Shown here: positions 14,022 through 16,559 of the stretch, in pieces
How positions within the stretch are numbered: position 1 is the first letter of the stretch
Layout: each line of letters begins with the position of its first letter
Assembly (NCBI GenBank): GCA_024640445.1
Contig: JAHEEZ010000060.1
Location: 1 to 16,559 of the forward strand
Length of the DNA stretch: 16,559 bases
Reading direction: 5' to 3'
Origin: Acidobacteriota bacterium
GTDB taxonomy: Bacteria; Acidobacteriota; Blastocatellia; Pyrinomonadales; Pyrinomonadaceae
Translations under genes and position numbers: made by a program
The notes under the pieces: model-generated
What the model was told of the DNA's origin: nothing
The model's database searches: none
The model's input: only the letters and a program-made list of their open reading frames with translations

Positions 14022-14969
14022 ATGAACACAGAGATGAAAGAATATCAGGCGGAAATACTAAGCGGAAAGGAATTTTCCGCGGCGATCAAAGAAGAGGTTG
14101 CGGAGGCGGTCTCAAAATTGAAGGAGGCGGGGGTCGAACCCTGCCTTGTCGTTGTCAGGGTCGGAGCGGACCCCGCATCCGAAGTGTACGTCCGCAGCAA
14201 GGTGAAGACCGCGGAGGAACTCGGGATCAGGTCCGAACACAGGCATTTGCCGGAGGACACTCCGCAGGAGGACCTCCTGGCGATCGTCGATGAGCTTAAC
14301 GCGAGAGAAGATGTCGATGGGATCCTTGTCCAGCTGCCTCTTCCGAAGCATATAAATGAGACCGAGGTCCTGGAGCGCCTCGATCCGTTGAAGGACGTCG
14401 ACGGATTTCATCCGGTTAACGCGGGCCGTCTTGCCCAGGGCCACGAAGCGCTCGTGCCATGCACACCCGCCGGGATCATCGACATGCTCAAACGAAAGGG
14501 CATCGAGATGAAGGGAGCGAACGCGGTCGTCGTCGGCAGAAGCAACATAGTCGGCAAACCGATGGCGCTCCTCCTGCTCCAGGAACACGCAACCGTTACG
14601 ATCTGCCATTCCAGGACACGGGACCTCGCTGATGTTTGTTCAAGGGCCGACATTCTGGTCGCGGCGGTTGGGGTGACGGGCATCATACGCGAAGAACACA
14701 TCAAGCCCGGAGCTGTAGTGGTCGATGTCGGAATGAACAGCATTACCGACGCCGAAACGGCCCGCGATTTCTTCGGGGACGATGAACTTGAGAAAAGGCT
14801 CACGACGATCGAGAGGCGTGGTTCCACGCTTGTCGGAGACGTGAACGCGAAGGCTGCAAAGTCCAAGGCGGGATATTTTACGCCGGTACCCGGCGGAGTC
14901 GGCCTTTTGACGGTAGCGATGCTGATGAAGAACACGGTGAAAGCCGCAAGATTGAGAAGGAAGGTGTGA
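14022..14969 (+). CDS. folD: Bifunctional methylenetetrahydrofolate dehydrogenase/cyclohydrolase
   Basis: FolD interconverts 5,10-methylene-, 5,10-methenyl- and 10-formyl-tetrahydrofolate in the cytosol, using NADP, and feeds purine and formyl-methionine synthesis. The 315-aa protein has the catalytic Y56-x3-K60 motif in SEVYVRSK, Q104 in ILVQLPLP, D127 in KDVDGFHP, the dinucleotide-binding VVGRSNIVGKP (170-180), and TPVPGGVGLLTVAML at the end. The spacings of K60, Q104 and D127 equal those of K54, Q98 and D121 in E. coli FolD. An insertion of roughly 20 residues (about 243-267, acidic) lies before GDVN; it makes the protein longer than the usual 280-290 aa. The start is the ATG at 14022 with no clear ribosome site; M5 at 14034 is an alternative. 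The stop codon overlaps a long inverted repeat. Confidence 0.96.
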   Translation: MNTEMKEYQAEILSGKEFSAAIKEEVAEAVSKLKEAGVEPCLVVVRVGADPASEVYVRSKVKTAEELGIRSEHRHLPEDTPQEDLLAIVDELNAREDVDGILVQLPLPKHINETEVLERLDPLKDVDGFHPVNAGRLAQGHEALVPCTPAGIIDMLKRKGIEMKGANAVVVGRSNIVGKPMALLLLQEHATVTICHSRTRDLADVCSRADILVAAVGVTGIIREEHIKPGAVVVDVGMNSITDAETARDFFGDDELEKRLTTIERRGSTLVGDVNAKAAKSKAGYFTPVPGGVGLLTVAMLMKNTVKAARLRRKV

Positions 14970-15009
14970 ACATTGGTCAATGACCAATGTTCATTGAACA
15001 ATTGTTCAA
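14968..15009. repeat. Inverted repeats made of degenerate 7-base units after folD
   Basis: GAACATTGGTCA and TGACCAATGTTC are perfect 12-base inverted arms separated by one base (14968-14992), overlapping the folD stop. A perfect 16-bp palindrome, TTGAACAATTGTTCAA, follows at 14994-15009. From 14973 to 15000 the sequence also reads as four adjacent heptamers of the form WTGNNCA. It could act as a hairpin at the end of the folD transcript, but there is no U-tract. Confidence 0.75.
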
Positions 15010-15126
15010 AGCGGTTTTCGAAACGGAACCTACCGGATTGGAATCCATACCTGTTCAGTCGCTCAGCTGTATTATGGGCCAGGGTTTGAAATGGCGCCTC
15101 CCGTTGGGAAGAATCACTGATCTTCA
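15010..15126. other. Unassigned spacer between the two heptamer-repeat blocks
   Basis: I see no gene of convincing composition on either strand here; the long minus-strand frame crossing it is the shadow of folD. A small palindrome TTTCGAAA and a GGATT/AATCC repeat are the only local structures. Together with the flanking repeat blocks it makes up the 192-base folD to mazG-like gap. Confidence 0.5.
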
Positions 15127-15175
15127 TTGGTCGTTGATCAATGATCGCTGAAAATTGAACTATGAATTTTGAAGA
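15127..15175 (+). repeat. Degenerate 7-base tandem repeat running into the mazG-like start codon
   Basis: Seven consecutive heptamers follow the pattern NTGRNNN in one unbroken register; examples are TTGATCA at 15134 and TTGAACT at 15155. The sixth unit is ATGAATT at 15162, so the start codon of the next gene is itself one unit. CATTGGTC at 15125-15132 also occurs at 14971-14978 in the first block. Confidence 0.6.
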
Positions 15176-15473
15176 TTATCAAAGCGCCGCGAGTACGACG
15201 GCGCTGTATCCGAAGAGGCTCGAGAACCTGGAATATCCGACGCTCGGACTTGCGGGCGAAGCGGGCGAGGTTGCGAACATCGTCAAGAAGATCCAGCGCG
15301 ATCACGGCGGGATAATCACTGAAGAGGTCCGCGGGAAGTTGAAGGATGAACTTGGGGACGTGCTTTGGTACATCTCGGCATGCGCGGATGAGCTTGGCCT
15401 GACCCTGGCGGAGATCGCGGAGTACAACGTCGACAAGTTATCAAAGAGGCACGGCACAGCCGGCGCGAGTTGA
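15162..15473 (+). CDS. MazG-like nucleotide pyrophosphohydrolase
   Basis: This small all-alpha NTP pyrophosphohydrolase of 103 aa probably hydrolyses (d)NTPs to the monophosphate and pyrophosphate, as a house-cleaning enzyme. The magnesium-binding motif ExxE...ExxD is intact: E33 and E36 in GLAGEAGEVAN, E63 and D66 in LKDELGDVLWYI. A single MazG domain fills the chain, as in the short MazG-like/phage-type group rather than the long two-domain MazG. The ATG at 15162 sits inside a heptamer repeat and lacks a Shine-Dalgarno sequence. coaE begins 32 bases after its stop and is probably in the same transcript. Substrate preference cannot be read from the sequence. Confidence 0.9.
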   Translation: MNFEDYQSAASTTALYPKRLENLEYPTLGLAGEAGEVANIVKKIQRDHGGIITEEVRGKLKDELGDVLWYISACADELGLTLAEIAEYNVDKLSKRHGTAGAS

Positions 15474-15505
15474 TCGGTTGTGACCCGGATTCCGGAAATC
15501 GTGAA

Positions 15506-16114
15506 ATGCTAAAGGTCGGTCTAACGGGTTCGATAGCGGTCGGGAAGTCGCACGTGTGCGGGGTCCTTGAGGCGGATGGATGTCGAGTACTCGATGCTGA
15601 CGTTGTCGCGAGAGAGGTGGTCGAACCGGGATCTGAGGGCCTGGCGCTGATCGTCGAGAACTTTGGAGACGGGGTGCTGGACGTCGTTGGCCGCCTTGAT
15701 CGTGCGGCTTTGGGCGGGATCGTGTTCTCGGACCCTGCGAAGCGGCAACTTCTCAATTCGCTGCTACATCCTCTCGTCATTGAAGCGCAGGATTCGTGGA
15801 TAAGGGTGACAGAGGCTGAAGATCCGGACGGCATCGCTGTCATTGACGCCGCCCTGATGATCGAGTCGGGAGGCTGGGAACGGTTCGACAAACTGATTGT
15901 TGTCTGGTGCAGGCCTGAGATACAATTGCAGCGCCTGATGAAACGGAGCGGGCTGGACGAGATCCAGGCGCGAAAACGGATCGAATCGCAGATGCCGCAG
16001 GAAGAGAAAAAGGCGCACGCCGACTATTTGATCGACACGTCTGGCAGTTATGAAGAGACCGAGAGTAGAGTGCTTGAGGTACTGGCACTGCTTAGAACAT
16101 TTGGCGGAGCATGA
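15506..16114 (+). CDS. coaE: Dephospho-CoA kinase
   Basis: CoaE phosphorylates the 3' hydroxyl of dephospho-CoA with ATP, the last step of coenzyme A synthesis, in the cytosol. I start at the ATG at 15506, giving 202 aa with the P-loop at the very N-terminus (MLKVGLTGSIAVGKS, G8 to S15), as is usual; a TTG at 15470 would add 12 residues before the normal start. LDAD (29-32), GRLDRAALGGIVFSD (62-76), LLHPLV with H88-P89 and the late basic stretch QLQRLMKRSGLDEIQARKRI (lid region) all fit. The P-loop reads GSIAVGKS rather than the common GGIGSGKS, but its Gly, Lys and Ser are kept. The stop overlaps the next gene's start as ATGA, so the two are probably translationally coupled. Confidence 0.95.
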   Translation: MLKVGLTGSIAVGKSHVCGVLEADGCRVLDADVVAREVVEPGSEGLALIVENFGDGVLDVVGRLDRAALGGIVFSDPAKRQLLNSLLHPLVIEAQDSWIRVTEAEDPDGIAVIDAALMIESGGWERFDKLIVVWCRPEIQLQRLMKRSGLDEIQARKRIESQMPQEEKKAHADYLIDTSGSYEETESRVLEVLALLRTFGGA

Positions 16115-16559
16115 GAAACAAGTTTTCAGGATCGTTGCGGAAAGCCGCGGCAGCGGCGCTAGCCGCCATTGCCGTCGCCTTCGCAGGTGCCTGCGAACAG
16201 CTCGAAAGGCCTGAAACCAAAGCTTTCTACAGCGAGACCACTCCGCCCAGAGCGCAGGAGTTCCGGTGGTCGAACGGGAAGATGCCGACCTCGTTCGATC
16301 CCGCGCGCGCGGCCGCTCCACCCGAAACCGACATAGTAAGGGCGATCTACGAAGGTCTGACCGAGATCGATCCGCAGACGCTCGAGGCGGTACCCGCGAT
16401 TGCCGTAAAGTGGGAGTCCTCCGAAAAAGGGAGAGTCTGGACATTCGAACTTCGCAGGGACGCAAAGTGGTCTAACGGCGAATCAGTGACTGCGGAAGAT
16501 TTCGTCAGGTCCTGGAAACGATTGTCGGAGTTTGAAGACCGACCCACCCATTTTCCGCT
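16111..16559 (+). CDS. Peptide-type ABC transporter solute-binding lipoprotein (SBP_bac_5), truncated by window edge
   Basis: I translated this frame from the ATG at 16111 (inside ATGA shared with coaE) to the right edge: 149 codons, still open. The N-terminus is basic then Ala-rich and ends in the lipobox FAGAC, with C28 as the lipidated residue. After a spacer, residues about 52-149 match the start of family 5 solute-binding proteins (OppA/DppA-like): EFRWSNGKMPTSFDPARA, then IVRAIYEGLTEIDPQTLE, VPAIAVKWE and WTFELRRDAKWSNGESVTAEDFVRSWKR. This family binds peptides, nickel or other solutes for import; the ligand cannot be told. GGAG lies very close to the start. The permease genes, if linked, would be beyond the window. 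Confidence 0.9.
   Translation, partial: MRNKFSGSLRKAAAAALAAIAVAFAGACEQLERPETKAFYSETTPPRAQEFRWSNGKMPTSFDPARAAAPPETDIVRAIYEGLTEIDPQTLEAVPAIAVKWESSEKGRVWTFELRRDAKWSNGESVTAEDFVRSWKRLSEFEDRPTHFP

Noticed and set aside
14408..15127. Long minus-strand frame of 239 codons reaching into the folD-mazG gap
   Set aside because: Most of it is antisense to folD and low-complexity in composition; the part in the gap has no recognisable features.
15127..15162. Promoter within the heptamer repeat giving a leaderless mazG-like mRNA
   Set aside because: TTGGTC-N17-GAAAAT is poorly matched and repeat periodicity alone can create such matches.
14968..15175. Miniature inverted-repeat transposable element
   Set aside because: The two ends share CATTGGTC in direct orientation but do not form a clean terminal inverted repeat, and there is no target-site duplication I can identify.
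14968..15175. CRISPR array
   Set aside because: The repeats are 7 bases, degenerate and contiguous, with no spacers and no cas genes in the window.

Overview
The window looks like a chromosomal housekeeping stretch of a Gram-negative, moderately GC-rich bacterium. The protein families, the Sco variant with a fused copper-binding domain, the PrcB_C protein and the mix of genes with and without Shine-Dalgarno sequences suggest an acidobacterium of the Blastocatellia/Pyrinomonadaceae type. That placement is inference from family knowledge; no rRNA or tRNA gene is present to confirm it. No prophage, insertion sequence, CRISPR array or transposase is visible.

Layout, left to right. (1) Minus strand, 1-2764: the N-terminal 384 codons of the lipid II flippase murJ (it runs off the left edge), then a PBP4-type D,D-carboxypeptidase (dacB) with its own promoter and a clear intrinsic terminator between the two genes. 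(2) Plus strand, 3081-5374: an Ogg2-type 8-oxoguanine DNA glycosylase behind a near-consensus sigma-70 promoter, then an exported TPR protein carrying two retropepsin-like aspartyl protease domains. (3) Plus strand, 5466-9238: a PIN-domain (VapC-like) protein, a small acidic protein that may be its antitoxin, a membrane-anchored lytic transglycosylase, a TRZ/ATZ-type amidohydrolase (deaminase) and an exported PrcB_C-domain protein, all closely spaced. (4) Minus strand, 13876-9235: an exported TPR-rich Slt70-like lytic transglycosylase, a CusF-like/SCO lipoprotein and an AI-2E/PerM-type membrane protein, probably co-transcribed. The last of these meets the PrcB_C gene tail to tail in a shared CTAG. 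(5) Plus strand, 14022-16559: folD, an intergenic stretch bounded by degenerate 7-base repeats, a MazG-like nucleotide pyrophosphohydrolase, coaE, and the start of a peptide-type ABC transporter solute-binding lipoprotein that runs off the right edge.

The main theme is cell-envelope maintenance: murJ, dacB, two lytic transglycosylases and several exported proteins. Nucleotide and cofactor care is mixed in (ogg, mazG-like, folD, coaE). Several genes have little or no leader between a plausible -10 box and the start codon and lack a Shine-Dalgarno sequence, while others (TPR-protease, PrcB_C protein, SCO) have strong ones, so two modes of translation start seem to coexist.

I found no convincing undescribed multi-gene system. 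The best candidates for a second look are the PIN protein with its downstream small protein, the single-chain double-DTG protease with TPR repeats, the heptamer repeats around folD/mazG, and the leader with a short reading frame and hairpin in front of folD.
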